From NCBI GenBank assembly GCA_965229505.1, contig OZ245881.1:2170001-2234000 (forward strand): DNA of 64,000 bases, written 5' to 3'. This document shows, piece after piece, positions 33,901 through 42,040 of this stretch. This stretch comes from UBA6059 sp040219045. Its GTDB lineage: Bacteria; Bacteroidota; Bacteroidia; Cytophagales; Cyclobacteriaceae. Numbering within the stretch: the first letter of the stretch is position 1; each line of letters begins with the position of its first letter. The notes beneath the pieces are model-generated. The model had not been told where the DNA came from and made no database searches. It saw only the letters and a program-made list of their open reading frames with translations. The translations under genes were made by a program, and so were the position numbers.

Positions 33901-34261
33901 TTTCTCCAAACAAGTCGACAGTTTGTTAGCCCTCAAAAGTGAGTGGACGAATAGTATCAAAAACTATCTGGAGGTACTTTTAGCCAACTATCCAACTGAA
34001 CTCGCACTAAGCGGCAAGCTCAAATCAGATCTATGGTCGATAGAGTTTATCGATGTGATCACAGAATTGGGGAAGTCTGGGGTTACCATTCCGAAGCGTG
34101 AGCAAAAAGAATGGCTGGACCTGTTCAAGGAAGGCAAAGACAAATCCGCCACTCTCCAGTCACAGATTGTAGCCGCTGAGACGGCCATCGATCAGCAGGT
34201 TTACCGGATTTATGGATTGAGTACCGAAGAAATCAAAATTATAGAGCAGGGGGTAAAATAA
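30929..34261 (+). CDS. Single-chain Eco57I-like restriction-modification enzyme (type IIG-like)
   Basis: A 1110-residue protein that appears to join nuclease, adenine-N6 methyltransferase and target recognition. The N-terminal region has a PD-(D/E)xK pattern: KKPDASIGYF (Asp92) and MVVEIKGP (Glu115, Lys117). The methyltransferase core has VYYTPDYITKYMV (about 409-421), motif I VLDPACGSGAFL (485-491) and the catalytic motif ILGNPPYFSL (NPPY 624-627), an N6-adenine type. A TaqI/Eco57I-like specificity region follows (RGRDISAYSFID, GTTTGMGTNRWKKYKIELFP). All motifs look intact. No separate methylase, specificity or BREX/DISARM gene is adjacent, so it should act alone. The recognition site is unknown. 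Confidence 0.92.
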   Translation: MLLPKHQIKRQHIATYVQGIPDLEGKKAVIKKWKGLIEKGRILKRKEESIKDDFIKDIFVTVLGYDDEQSADQKQWHLEKELKTQFDGKKPDASIGYFSTDHNNELIEDVRMVVEIKGPQVNLDKKQNRKDFSGSPVDQAFGYSYRVGSSCKWVMVTNLLELRLYRADDINQYHQFNLSDLGEPHNKLDEFLFYCAYGQLFLEHGASRIETLYGERQKERVTISNEFYSAYHDHRSTLFFTLLKGNPEVPWKQLFASTQKLIDRIIFICFVRDLDLVGNVLKQADESARGSFDQSNSSFWREILHLFDALDKGYRVKNIPPFNGGLFRPDEVINNLRITDEQIEPFVRFASDYDFHSQLDVNILGHIFEQSISDLEELKSYVQRQNPILAGEVKSIDQAGLSKRKKDGVYYTPDYITKYMVQEAVGSWLDDRKREILADMGIDELPEPDIEDYIGIGKEKNRTIDTLVSYYQAYEQVLSTIKVLDPACGSGAFLTQVFDYLYGEWKTLREELTNLTTPLQTRLIDELNPFGNGLRDEWKIKKSIVLNNLYGVDLNPESVEITKLSLWLKTANRTESLADLTDNIRQGNSIVSQKKYAGDDAFDWQVSFEPILRQGGFHIILGNPPYFSLSRNKEWVPYFEKGGYSTYVKSTDIYVLFYELGVQMLAPKGYLYFITSNSWLRSTYGEPLHKYLRTNTQPLTLVDIQDKQVFKDATVESCILGLQKSTYQRPLQVTRLRNLEHSESLGAYIKQRSFEYEVPDGKPWVIEDAGVSRLMEKIEKAGAKLGELEAEINRGFLTGFNDAFIIDAETRARLISKDPNSADIIKPILRGRDISAYSFIDPGLYIIATFPSLHLDIESYPAVKKHLLSFGKRRLEQSGREGSRKKTSHQWFETQDSIAYWQEFDKPKIIWGEISDKPKFTYDDGQYYQEATTFLLTGSDLKFILGILNSRLSAWYFHLIGTTTGMGTNRWKKYKIELFPIATASKKDKADFSKQVDSLLALKSEWTNSIKNYLEVLLANYPTELALSGKLKSDLWSIEFIDVITELGKSGVTIPKREQKEWLDLFKEGKDKSATLQSQIVAAETAIDQQVYRIYGLSTEEIKIIEQGVK

Positions 34262-34292
34262 ACCCAGCTAGCCCCACATAGGGGCTGCACCA

Positions 34293-35057
34293 TTATTGTG
34301 GTAGGTCATTGAGCTCCCAACTGTAATCCATATAGTCCACATCGGTCGATTCGGTGATCTTGATGTCGGTGTATTGATTGATGTATTCCTCTACGGACAT
34401 ATCATCGTTGAAGTCACCGCTGTACCAGCTGAATATCTTTGAGAGCTCGGCCTTCTCAGGAGTAATGCGATTTTTCCTGCTATCGTTGATGAATATCCTG
34501 GCTTGCTCATCCAGCTGTTGATCCAGCTTCTCCCCGGTATAGGCCTCAGCCCTTAGCTCCGGGCAGCTATATGAGGCGCAGTTGACTGCAAAATGAATGC
34601 GCGGCTCTTCAAAATCTTCCCGTAGAATACCATGTTCAAGATTATTGAGGTCATACTCTTCACCACCTATCTTAATGAACTTGATGTCCCAGGGCGTATT
34701 TACAAAGGGTATCTGAATGGTGCTTCCTATATCCTTGATGCTCTGCACCGGATAGTACTGGAGAATCAGGTCTACCGTGTAGGCGTTGTAAGCATTGATC
34801 CAGTAGGCGATTTGCTCCTCTTCGGTCCAGGTCGCTGTATTTGGAGGATTTGCTTCGAGTAACCTCAAATAGCTATCAAACTTCTCCTGGTCACTTTGTA
34901 TACCCTTGTAGTCTACAAAGCCGTCTTTGGTTACATACTGTTTGAGCAGTGAATCCCAGATCTCATGTGAGACAGGCGCCCCACCACCTTGCGTCACCGC
35001 CACGTTGGAACAGCCTAGTAATACGATTAGCAAAAAGACAATATTGAAATACCTCAT
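34293..35057 (-). CDS. DUF547 domain lipoprotein
   Basis: A 254-residue DUF547 protein. I start at the ATG at 35057, which gives a lipoprotein signal MRYFNIVFLLIVLLGCSN with the lipobox cysteine near residue 16. Family marks are WDSLLKQYVTKDGFVDYKGI, EEQIAYWINAYNAYTVDLIL, NNLEHGILREDF and RIHFAVNCASYSCPELRAEAY. The domain resembles papain-like and plant ternary-complex-factor-associated modules; its role in bacteria is not known. It converges on the restriction enzyme gene after 31 bp. Confidence 0.93.
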   Translation of the reverse strand: MRYFNIVFLLIVLLGCSNVAVTQGGGAPVSHEIWDSLLKQYVTKDGFVDYKGIQSDQEKFDSYLRLLEANPPNTATWTEEEQIAYWINAYNAYTVDLILQYYPVQSIKDIGSTIQIPFVNTPWDIKFIKIGGEEYDLNNLEHGILREDFEEPRIHFAVNCASYSCPELRAEAYTGEKLDQQLDEQARIFINDSRKNRITPEKAELSKIFSWYSGDFNDDMSVEEYINQYTDIKITESTDVDYMDYSWELNDLPQ

Positions 35058-35225
35058 AGGCTGTAAGACGCACATTTTTCAGGGGGGTTGTTAATATCCC
35101 AATATATGGAAAACTTATGTCGGCTGGCATACAGCCACTTAGCAAAGGTGAGGTGAAGCCTGAAGTGTATACATTGCAATTGAGGCAATTACGACTTAAT
35201 ATTAATACACTGAAGCATACTGTAT

Positions 35226-37160
35226 TTGGATTTTTTTCATCAACATAAGGAGCTTATTATCCTCGTTGGAGGGTTTCTGGTAATTGCTGTAGCGGCTAAT
35301 CAGATAGCTAAAGTCTTTCAGCGAATTAAGCTACCGCTAATCACGGGGCTTATCATTTCCGGGATACTGGCGGGACCCTATGTCCTTGGGCTTATCCCTG
35401 TGGTCTCTCGCGAAAAACTGAGCTTTATCAATGAGATGTCCCTTGCCTTTATTGCGTTTGCGGCGGGGGCAGAGCTTTATCTGAGGGAGCTGCGGTCCAG
35501 GATCAAAAGTATCAAGTGGAATACTTTTGGTCAGTTGGTAGTGACCTTCGTGCTGGGTAGTCTTGGGGTCTTCTTTATGTCTCCATACATCGAGTATATG
35601 GCAGGCATGAGTGTACCCGCCCAGGTCTCTGTGGCCATACTTACCGGCACCATCTTCGTAGCTCGTTCTCCTGCCTCTGCCATAGCTGTGGTCAATGAGG
35701 TCCGTGCAAAAGGGCCATTCACCCAGACTGTGATGGGAGTCACAGTACTCAAGGATTTCCTGGTGATTATCCTCTTCGCCATCAACCTATCCATAGCTCA
35801 AACTTTGATCGATGGTGATGAATTCAAGTTTTGGAATATTCTGGTGATTATCCTTGAGCTTTTACTCTCCGCCAGCCTGGGTTATGTACTGGGTCGACTG
35901 ATCGCATTGGTGCTATCGCAAAAATTCGGGACGATGTACAAGTTGATACTTGTTCTGCTTCTGGGTTACTCTGCTTACTTATTTTCGGGAGAGTTCAGAT
36001 CACTAACCATGGACTATTGGGGACATGAAGTGATACTGGAACCATTACTTATCTGCATCATTGCCAGTGTTTTTGTTACTAACTACACAAAGTACAGGCC
36101 GGAGTTTCTAAAAATATTGCATGATGCCGGCCCGACGATCTATGTAGCATTTTTCACACTCACTGGTGCATCAATGTCTATCGATGTGCTTTTTGTGGTT
36201 TGGTTCGTGGCGTTGATTCTTTTTGGTATCAGACTGATCACAATGGTGCTGGGAGGTTACGTAGGCGGCACGCTGGCGGGTGATCCTATGAACTATCGTC
36301 ACCTTGGCTGGATGCCCTACGTCACACAAGCAGGTGTGGCCCTGGGTCTTTCTACGGTAGTAGCCAATGAATTTCCGGACTGGGGGACTCAGTTTTCCAC
36401 AGTGATCATTGCCGTGATCGTAATTAATCAGTTTCTGGGGCCGCCCCTGTTTAAGTGGGCTTTGGGTAAGGTTGGAGAGGATCATAGCCGCGCTTCAACA
36501 CCGGAGTTTGATGGCATCAGAGATGCAATTATTTTCGGATTTGAACCTCAGTCTGTGGCATTGGCTAAGCAACTTGTCTCTAAAGACTGGATGGTGCAAG
36601 TAGCGACGTTTAAGAAACAGGGCTCAATTGAAGAACCGGATGGCATACCTGTTCGCTATATCAGCAAGATTGATTTCGAAACCTTTATGGAAATGGATGC
36701 AGACAAGACGGAAGCCATTGTCTGTATGCTTTCTGACCAGGTCAATTTTGAAATCGCGGAGCTCGCTTACGAGAAGCTTGGTACGCGTGATGTTATTGTA
36801 AGACTGAATGATCGCGCGAATTATGATCGTTTTTTGAAGCTGGGAGCTAAAATCATCGACCCCTCAACGGCTATGGTCAGCTTGATGGATCATTTTGTGC
36901 GCTCACCACAGGCTACTTCTCTGCTCCTCGGTATGGAGGGGGATCAGGATACCCGCGACCTGGAAGTACTCGACCCCAACCTGCACGGGATTACGCTTCG
37001 GGATTTGCGATTGCCAGCAGATGTATTGATACTTTCCATCAAGCGAGGGGGACAGGTAATCATATCCCACGGCTACACCAGACTGAGGATCAGTGATGTG
37101 GTGACCTTCGTTGGGTCTAACAAAAGCCTGGATGAGCTGACGCTCAGGTTTGATAATTGA
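35226..37160 (+). CDS. CPA2-family cation:proton antiporter with TrkA-N domain
   Basis: A 644-residue transporter. About 12 membrane helices (1-415) carry the family patterns KLPLITGLIISGILAGPYVLG and AFIAFAAGAELYLREL, followed by a cytosolic NAD-binding RCK/TrkA-N domain (about 430-560) and a short TrkA-C-like end. Such proteins exchange K+ or Na+ for H+. The start is a TTG at 35226: an in-frame stop lies at 35211-35213 and no ATG occurs early in the frame. The NAD-binding start IFGFEPQSVALAKQL lacks the canonical GxGxxG, so regulation by NAD is uncertain. Confidence 0.92.
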   Translation: MDFFHQHKELIILVGGFLVIAVAANQIAKVFQRIKLPLITGLIISGILAGPYVLGLIPVVSREKLSFINEMSLAFIAFAAGAELYLRELRSRIKSIKWNTFGQLVVTFVLGSLGVFFMSPYIEYMAGMSVPAQVSVAILTGTIFVARSPASAIAVVNEVRAKGPFTQTVMGVTVLKDFLVIILFAINLSIAQTLIDGDEFKFWNILVIILELLLSASLGYVLGRLIALVLSQKFGTMYKLILVLLLGYSAYLFSGEFRSLTMDYWGHEVILEPLLICIIASVFVTNYTKYRPEFLKILHDAGPTIYVAFFTLTGASMSIDVLFVVWFVALILFGIRLITMVLGGYVGGTLAGDPMNYRHLGWMPYVTQAGVALGLSTVVANEFPDWGTQFSTVIIAVIVINQFLGPPLFKWALGKVGEDHSRASTPEFDGIRDAIIFGFEPQSVALAKQLVSKDWMVQVATFKKQGSIEEPDGIPVRYISKIDFETFMEMDADKTEAIVCMLSDQVNFEIAELAYEKLGTRDVIVRLNDRANYDRFLKLGAKIIDPSTAMVSLMDHFVRSPQATSLLLGMEGDQDTRDLEVLDPNLHGITLRDLRLPADVLILSIKRGGQVIISHGYTRLRISDVVTFVGSNKSLDELTLRFDN

Positions 37161-37168
37161 CCAGGTGA

Positions 37169-37519
37169 TTATGGCAAGGACCGGATTCTGATCTTTGCGG
37201 GAGTAATAGTGGTAAACTTGCCGAAAAGCTCTAATCCTCGCGTTTTGAGAATTTCTAACAATTTAGTTTTGATTTGTTCCTTATCAGGAAATCTATAGCG
37301 CAGCAGAATAACACTGATTTCATCTTCACGATGGGCAAAGACCCATTCTCCAAAATCCTTATCCTCTGTCAAAATCAATCTTGCCGGGGATTTTGACATT
37401 TGAATAATTTGAGCATCAGATGAGCCAAGACAAGATTCTTTGATATAGTCTACTTCTATCGAATTGCTTCTCAGTTCTGCAACAATGTCCGAATCAATGT
37501 TCTCATCTGCGAGAATCAT
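37169..37519 (-). CDS. DUF5615 PIN-like toxin-type protein
   Basis: A 116-residue PIN-like (mut7-C/DUF5615) protein: MILADENIDSDIVAELRSN provides the first acidic residues and RLILTEDKDFGEWVF the later TxDxDF motif. It overlaps the DUF433 gene by 4 bp, the usual pairing in which the DUF5615 protein is thought to be the RNase-like toxin. Activity has rarely been shown for this class. It converges on the antiporter gene, 8 bp away. Confidence 0.92.
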   Translation of the reverse strand: MILADENIDSDIVAELRSNSIEVDYIKESCLGSSDAQIIQMSKSPARLILTEDKDFGEWVFAHREDEISVILLRYRFPDKEQIKTKLLEILKTRGLELFGKFTTITPAKIRIRSLP

Positions 37520-37740
37520 GACATGATGATCTCCTCATTGGCTATGGTGTCAGAAGCATACCGTAAACACTCATAAATATCCCCCTCACTCAGTTGTGGA
37601 TAAGCCAGAACCAATTCCTGAGTGGACATGCCTTCGGCGAGTTTTTTGAGAATTAACTCTACCGTAATTCGGGTGCCTTTGATCACCGGTTTTCCAAGCA
37701 TTATGCCTGGGTCGTTAATGATGGAGCTATACGGTTTCAT
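37516..37740 (-). CDS. DUF433 antitoxin-type protein
   Basis: A 74-residue DUF433 protein: SIINDPGIMLGKPVIKGTRI, VELILKKLAEGMSTQELVLAYPQLSEGDIYECLRYA fit the family, which has a winged or ribbon-helix-like DNA-binding fold (VapB-like). It is the first gene of the pair and overlaps the DUF5615 gene, so the two are probably an antitoxin-toxin-like module. Confidence 0.93.
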   Translation of the reverse strand: MKPYSSIINDPGIMLGKPVIKGTRITVELILKKLAEGMSTQELVLAYPQLSEGDIYECLRYASDTIANEEIIMS

Positions 37741-37835
37741 ATTTAGTCAGACTGGATGATTAGAATGCATCGTTTGATAAAGATAATCAATAGCCCAAAT
37801 ATTCGCCTAGAGAACCGTTCAGATAGCATTTTATA

Positions 37836-37843
37836 TATCTTTG
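37836..37843 (+). promoter_or_regulatory. Candidate -7 box of glyQS
   Basis: TATCTTTG matches TAnnTTTG and ends 5 nt before the glyQS start codon, which would give a leaderless or near-leaderless transcript. No TTG was found at the -33 distance. Confidence 0.35.
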
Positions 37844-37848
37844 CGGCC

Positions 37849-39393
37849 ATGGCGAAGACTGACGATAATCCATTAAAAAATATAATAGCTCATACCAAAG
37901 AATATGGCTATATCTACCCTTCAAGTGAGATTTACGAAGGACTGAGTGCTGCATACGATTATGGAGTATACGGCTCAGAGTTAAAGAATAACATCAAGGA
38001 GTACTGGTGGAAATCCATGGTACACCTCAATGAGAACATCGTTGGAATTGATGCTTCCATCTTCATGCATCCGACGACATGGAAAGCCTCGGGTCACGTG
38101 GACGCTTTCAACGACCCTATGATTGACAATAAGGACTCCAAAAAACGCTATCGTGCTGATAACCTTATTGAAGATTATGTGGCCAAAATAGATGCGAAAA
38201 TTGACAAGGAGGTTGAAAAGGCCAAAGGACGCTTTGGTGATGCCTTTGATGAGGCACAGTTTCGGGCGACCAACCCAAGGGTGACCGCTAATCAGGAAAA
38301 AATAGATCAGGCCAATGGTCGCTTGAAAACAGCCATGGATTCGGGAGAATTGGATGATCTCAAAGCACTGATAGAGGAGGTGGGTATTGCAGATCCGGTC
38401 AGTGGATCAAAGAATTGGACAGATGTTCGTCAGTTCAACCTGATGTTCTCTACAGAGTTGGGCTCCCTGGCAGAAGGTGCCAGTAAAATCTACCTGCGCC
38501 CGGAGACCGCCCAGGGCATTTTTGTGAACTTCCTCAATGTGCAAAAGACAGGCCGAAAGAAAATTCCTTTCGGGATAGCTCAAATCGGGAAAGCCTTCAG
38601 AAACGAGATTATCGCACGCCAGTTCATCTTTCGCATGCGCGAGTTTGAGCAGATGGAGATGCAGTTTTTTGTGAAGCCGGGCGAAGAAATGAAGTGGTAC
38701 GAGTACTGGAAAGAGCACCGTATGAGATGGCACAAAAACCTGCAGCTGGGCGAAGAAAATTACCGGTTCCATGATCACTTGAACCTGGCGCACTATGCCA
38801 ATGCCGCTTGCGATATTGAATACAAATTCCCGATGGGATTCAAAGAGCTGGAGGGCATCCATAGTCGCACAGACTTTGACCTTAAGAGTCACGAACAGCA
38901 TTCTGGTAAGAAGCTCCAATACTTCGACACTCAGTCCAATGAAAACTATGTGCCCTATGTGGTGGAGACCTCCATTGGGTTGGATCGCATGTTCTTGGCA
39001 GTGATCAGTAGTGCCCTACAAGAAGAAACACTTGAAGACGGTAGTACACGATCAGTGATGAAGATTCCACCTGCTTTGGCGCCAGTCAAAGTAGCGGTCT
39101 TGCCCCTGGTGGCAAAGGATGGCCTACCGGAAAAGGCCAAGGCGATCATGGAAGACCTCAAGTTTGATTTTAACCTTCAGTACGAGGAGAAAGACAGTAT
39201 TGGCAAGCGATACAGGAGGCAGGACGCCATAGGCACACCCTACTGTGTCACCATTGATCATGACTCGATGGATGATGATGCAGTCACAGTAAGAAATCGT
39301 GATACCATGGAGCAGAAGCGAATTTCTGTGGCTCAGCTGAAGGCGGAACTTCGTGAGTCTACCTCCATGACCAACCTGCTTAAGCAGCTGTAG
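37849..39393 (+). CDS. glyQS: Glycine--tRNA ligase (dimeric class II type)
   Basis: A 514-residue single-chain glycyl-tRNA synthetase of the alpha-2, eukaryote/archaea-like type rather than the alpha2beta2 enterobacterial type. I start at MAKTDDNPLKNI (ATG 37849). Class II marks are YGYIYPSSEIYEGLSAAYDY, motif-2-like AFRNEIIARQFIFRMREFEQ, RPETAQGIFVNF and motif 3 in SIGLDRMFLAVI. The C-terminal anticodon-binding domain includes LPLVAKDGLPEKAKAI. A charged insert (about 95-165) follows the first motif, as in relatives. Confidence 0.97.
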   Translation: MAKTDDNPLKNIIAHTKEYGYIYPSSEIYEGLSAAYDYGVYGSELKNNIKEYWWKSMVHLNENIVGIDASIFMHPTTWKASGHVDAFNDPMIDNKDSKKRYRADNLIEDYVAKIDAKIDKEVEKAKGRFGDAFDEAQFRATNPRVTANQEKIDQANGRLKTAMDSGELDDLKALIEEVGIADPVSGSKNWTDVRQFNLMFSTELGSLAEGASKIYLRPETAQGIFVNFLNVQKTGRKKIPFGIAQIGKAFRNEIIARQFIFRMREFEQMEMQFFVKPGEEMKWYEYWKEHRMRWHKNLQLGEENYRFHDHLNLAHYANAACDIEYKFPMGFKELEGIHSRTDFDLKSHEQHSGKKLQYFDTQSNENYVPYVVETSIGLDRMFLAVISSALQEETLEDGSTRSVMKIPPALAPVKVAVLPLVAKDGLPEKAKAIMEDLKFDFNLQYEEKDSIGKRYRRQDAIGTPYCVTIDHDSMDDDAVTVRNRDTMEQKRISVAQLKAELRESTSMTNLLKQL

Positions 39394-39405
39394 ATACTCT
39401 TTTTG

Positions 39406-40227
39406 ATGAAGGATCAGGCTGAACACTTGCAAATAGTCATTGGCGAGTATGTTCTGATCCTTTTCATGAGCCTCGCCTTGCTATATGTGCTTCAGGCAAC
39501 TGGAAGGGTCAATCTGGGCATCAAAATTCCTGGTAAGTTACCGCCGCTCAAAAAGACCTACCGGGCAATACTCAAGAAGTATTTCACCTACTATCAATAC
39601 CTGTCTGCCGAGGACCGGAAGCGGTTTGAGCGCAAGCTGGTTAGATTTCTCCATACCAAGCAATTTGTGGGTAGGGGGATGCAGATCACGGATGAAGTAA
39701 AAGTGCTGATCAGTGCCTCAGCCGCTCAGCTGACCTTTGGGTTACCCAATGTGTATCTGTCACATTTTAGCAAGGTGCTGGTATACCCCAATGATTACTA
39801 TTCGACGATCAACAATCGCTACCACAAAGGGGAGGTCAACCCAAGGCTGAAGTTAATTGTGTTGTCATGGCCCAGCTTCGTCCAGGGCTACATCGAGCAT
39901 GACTCGGGGAAAAACCTAGGCTTGCACGAGATGGCGCACGCGCTGCATTTAGAAAACCGCATAGCCAATCAGGAGTTTGGTTTTTTTGAACCTGTCGTGT
40001 TTAAGACTTGGCACGAGCAAGCACATAAAGAAATGAAGGCAATCAAACTTGGGCAAAACCAGCACTTAAGAGCCTATGCTTCTGAGGATATCTATGAGTT
40101 CTTTGCGGTCGCTGTGGAGCATTTTTTTGAACGTCCAAAAGAACTGTTAACGGCTATGCCGACCACTTACCAGTTGCTAGTGAAGTTGCTCAATCAGGAT
40201 CCTGTCAAATTGTATAATTTGACCTGA
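39406..40227 (+). CDS. MtfA-like zinc-dependent peptidase
   Basis: A 273-residue protein with an N-terminal membrane helix (about 10-30) and an MtfA-type zincin domain. The metal site HEMAHALHLEN (HExxH, with a later Glu in ASEDIYEFFAVAVEHFFE) is intact. In E. coli, MtfA acts on the Mlc repressor in the glucose phosphotransferase circuit; most Bacteroidota lack that partner, so the target here is unknown. I use the ATG at 39406, 12 bp after the glyQS stop, so cotranscription is likely. Confidence 0.9.
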   Translation: MKDQAEHLQIVIGEYVLILFMSLALLYVLQATGRVNLGIKIPGKLPPLKKTYRAILKKYFTYYQYLSAEDRKRFERKLVRFLHTKQFVGRGMQITDEVKVLISASAAQLTFGLPNVYLSHFSKVLVYPNDYYSTINNRYHKGEVNPRLKLIVLSWPSFVQGYIEHDSGKNLGLHEMAHALHLENRIANQEFGFFEPVVFKTWHEQAHKEMKAIKLGQNQHLRAYASEDIYEFFAVAVEHFFERPKELLTAMPTTYQLLVKLLNQDPVKLYNLT

Positions 40228-40233
40228 GTTTGA

Positions 40234-40550
40234 CTTTAAAGACACCACAAAATTGTCTTTTCGAGACCTAACTTTTGGATTTCAAACGCTCAAATTCCAA
40301 TGACGTAAAGTCCCCCGATATTGATCATCCTGAGGCTCTCGAAGGATTCTTTGCAGGGTTTCGCAACAAGTCTTCGAGAGCCTCAGACTGACAGCTATAA
40401 ATACGTCATTGGTACGATAGGAGCCCGCCTGCCGGAGGGCAGGAAACCTTATTAATGGTTATAACTACAATAAAAGCATATTTCTTGCTTCTGTTTTAAG
40501 AAGATATCTCCATTACATTGCGATAGGACAATTTTGTGGTGCCTTTAAAG
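40234..40550. mobile_element. MITE-like element with 24-bp inverted ends
   Basis: The 372-bp stretch between the MtfA-like gene and dgt holds no gene but is almost filled by a 317-bp element. Its ends, 40234-40257 and 40527-40550, are inverted repeats matching at 23 of 24 positions (left end begins CTTTAAAGACACCAC, right end finishes GTGGTGCCTTTAAAG). Inside are nested inverted repeats described separately. There is no open frame for a transposase. The palindromic CTTTAAAG at each end could be an 8-bp target duplication or part of the ends. It fits a non-autonomous miniature transposable element. Confidence 0.7.
40297..40412. repeat. Nested inverted-repeat structure inside the MITE-like element
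   Basis: An 11-bp inverted repeat, CCAATGACGTA (40297-40307) and TACGTCATTGG (40402-40412), encloses a second one of 14 bp, TGAGGCTCTCGAAG (40331-40344) with CTTCGAGAGCCTCA (40372-40385). A further small hairpin, CCTGCC/GGCAGG, lies at 40428-40443. Transcribed, this would fold into a long stem. It may be a separate repeat inserted into the outer element. Confidence 0.75.
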
Positions 40551-40599
40551 CATTCATTAATCGAACTCAGATTAATTTAGATGCTTGATTATGGATAGA

Positions 40600-41946
40600 A
40601 TGAAGTGGATCGATCTCATGCAGCCGGTAAGGCAGAAATCTGGTGCTAGTGATCATGAGGATATCAGGAGTGCATTTGAGCGAGACTATGACAGGATTAT
40701 TTTCTCTGGGGCATTTCGTCGGCTGCAGGACAAGACCCAGGTCCACCCCATGCCCAAGTACGACTTTGTCCATAATCGCCTGACCCACAGTTTGGAAGTA
40801 TCTAGTGTGGCCAGGTCATTGGGTAAAAAGGTCGGTCGCACTGTAATCGAAAGAGCCCCGGATCTTACAGAGGCAGGTTTCACCTATCACGATTTGGGCG
40901 CTGTGGTGGCTGCCGCGGCATTGGCCCACGATGTAGGCAACCCTCCATTTGGGCACTCTGGAGAGTCGGGTATTTCCGACTATTTCAAATCCAGCGCACT
41001 ACGGGACAAGCTGCTTCAGCACCTATCGGAAAATGAGTGGGCAGACCTTACCAACTTTGAAGGCAATGCTCAGGGATTCAGGATACTGACCCAGATCAAC
41101 GGTGGATTGCGCCTGACGTATCCTGTGCTGGCAGCATTTACTAAATACCCACATGGCTCGCTGTTTGACAATGCTGACAAGACACGAAAAAGCCATAAGA
41201 AATATGGCTACTTCCAGTCAGAAGCAACGCTATTTGGTGAGATGGCAGAGCAACTTCAGTTGCTAAGCTATGAAGGTGAGAAGGCCGTGCGGATGAGGCA
41301 CCCTTTGGCATTTTTGGTAGAGGCAGCTGACGATATTTGCTACAGTATTATAGACCTGGAGGACGGACATCAGCTTGGTCTGGTTTCTTATCAGCAAACA
41401 GAAGAACTGCTGGCAGCTATACTGAAAGAGGGTTTTCAGCCAGAAAAACTACAAAAGATGAATGGTGATGCGGAGCGCGTGGGTGTACTCCGAGCCTTAG
41501 CAATCAACAAACTGGTGGATGAGTCCGCGGACATATTTTTGGCTCATGAGTCCGAGATACTTTCCGGTAAGTTTGATACAGCGCTGACTGACATTATTGA
41601 CAGTAATGAAACCCTTCAAGAGATTACGAAGCTTTCAGTAAGTCGTATCTACCGGTCTCATCAGGTGCTTCAGCGCGAAGCGGCAGGATTTGAGGTGCTG
41701 GATGGTACCATGGAAGCTTTTACTAAGGCAGTTTTTTTCAGCTATCACGAACCCACTCAGGCCACCAGCCGGCACAAAAATATTATTCGACTTCTTCCGG
41801 TAGAATATCAGTCGGCCCTGGAGTCTTCCGAGACCCTTTATCAGCGCCTGTTGGTTATCACGGATTTCGTATCTGGAATGACTGATTCAGCGGCCCTCAA
41901 TTTCTTTCAGACCATCAAGGGGATTTCCCTTCCCGGGATCAAGTAG
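40600..41946 (+). CDS. dgt: Deoxyguanosinetriphosphate triphosphohydrolase (dNTPase)
   Basis: A 448-residue HD-domain dNTP triphosphohydrolase that splits dGTP, or dNTPs generally, to the nucleoside and triphosphate. The metal site is visible: VHNRLTHSLEVSSVAR (His) and AALAHDVGNPPFGHSGE (HD). RSAFERDYDRIIFSGAFRRLQDKTQV is the family opening. I begin at MKWIDLMQPVRQ (ATG 40600) because relatives start this way; ATG 40591 and TTG 40585 are in-frame alternatives. The start lies 49 bp past the MITE-like element, which may therefore affect its promoter. Confidence 0.94.
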   Translation: MKWIDLMQPVRQKSGASDHEDIRSAFERDYDRIIFSGAFRRLQDKTQVHPMPKYDFVHNRLTHSLEVSSVARSLGKKVGRTVIERAPDLTEAGFTYHDLGAVVAAAALAHDVGNPPFGHSGESGISDYFKSSALRDKLLQHLSENEWADLTNFEGNAQGFRILTQINGGLRLTYPVLAAFTKYPHGSLFDNADKTRKSHKKYGYFQSEATLFGEMAEQLQLLSYEGEKAVRMRHPLAFLVEAADDICYSIIDLEDGHQLGLVSYQQTEELLAAILKEGFQPEKLQKMNGDAERVGVLRALAINKLVDESADIFLAHESEILSGKFDTALTDIIDSNETLQEITKLSVSRIYRSHQVLQREAAGFEVLDGTMEAFTKAVFFSYHEPTQATSRHKNIIRLLPVEYQSALESSETLYQRLLVITDFVSGMTDSAALNFFQTIKGISLPGIK

Positions 41947-42040
41947 AAGGCCCAAAATGAGGCTTTTAAGTGCCTCATAATTAAAAGGAAAGCACCCCTG
42001 ACAAAAAGCTAAAAACATATACCTTTGGGGCTGTTTTGAC

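Noticed and set aside
35058..35225. Short frame beginning near 35106 upstream of the antiporter
   Set aside because: It stops after 16 codons and shows no family pattern.
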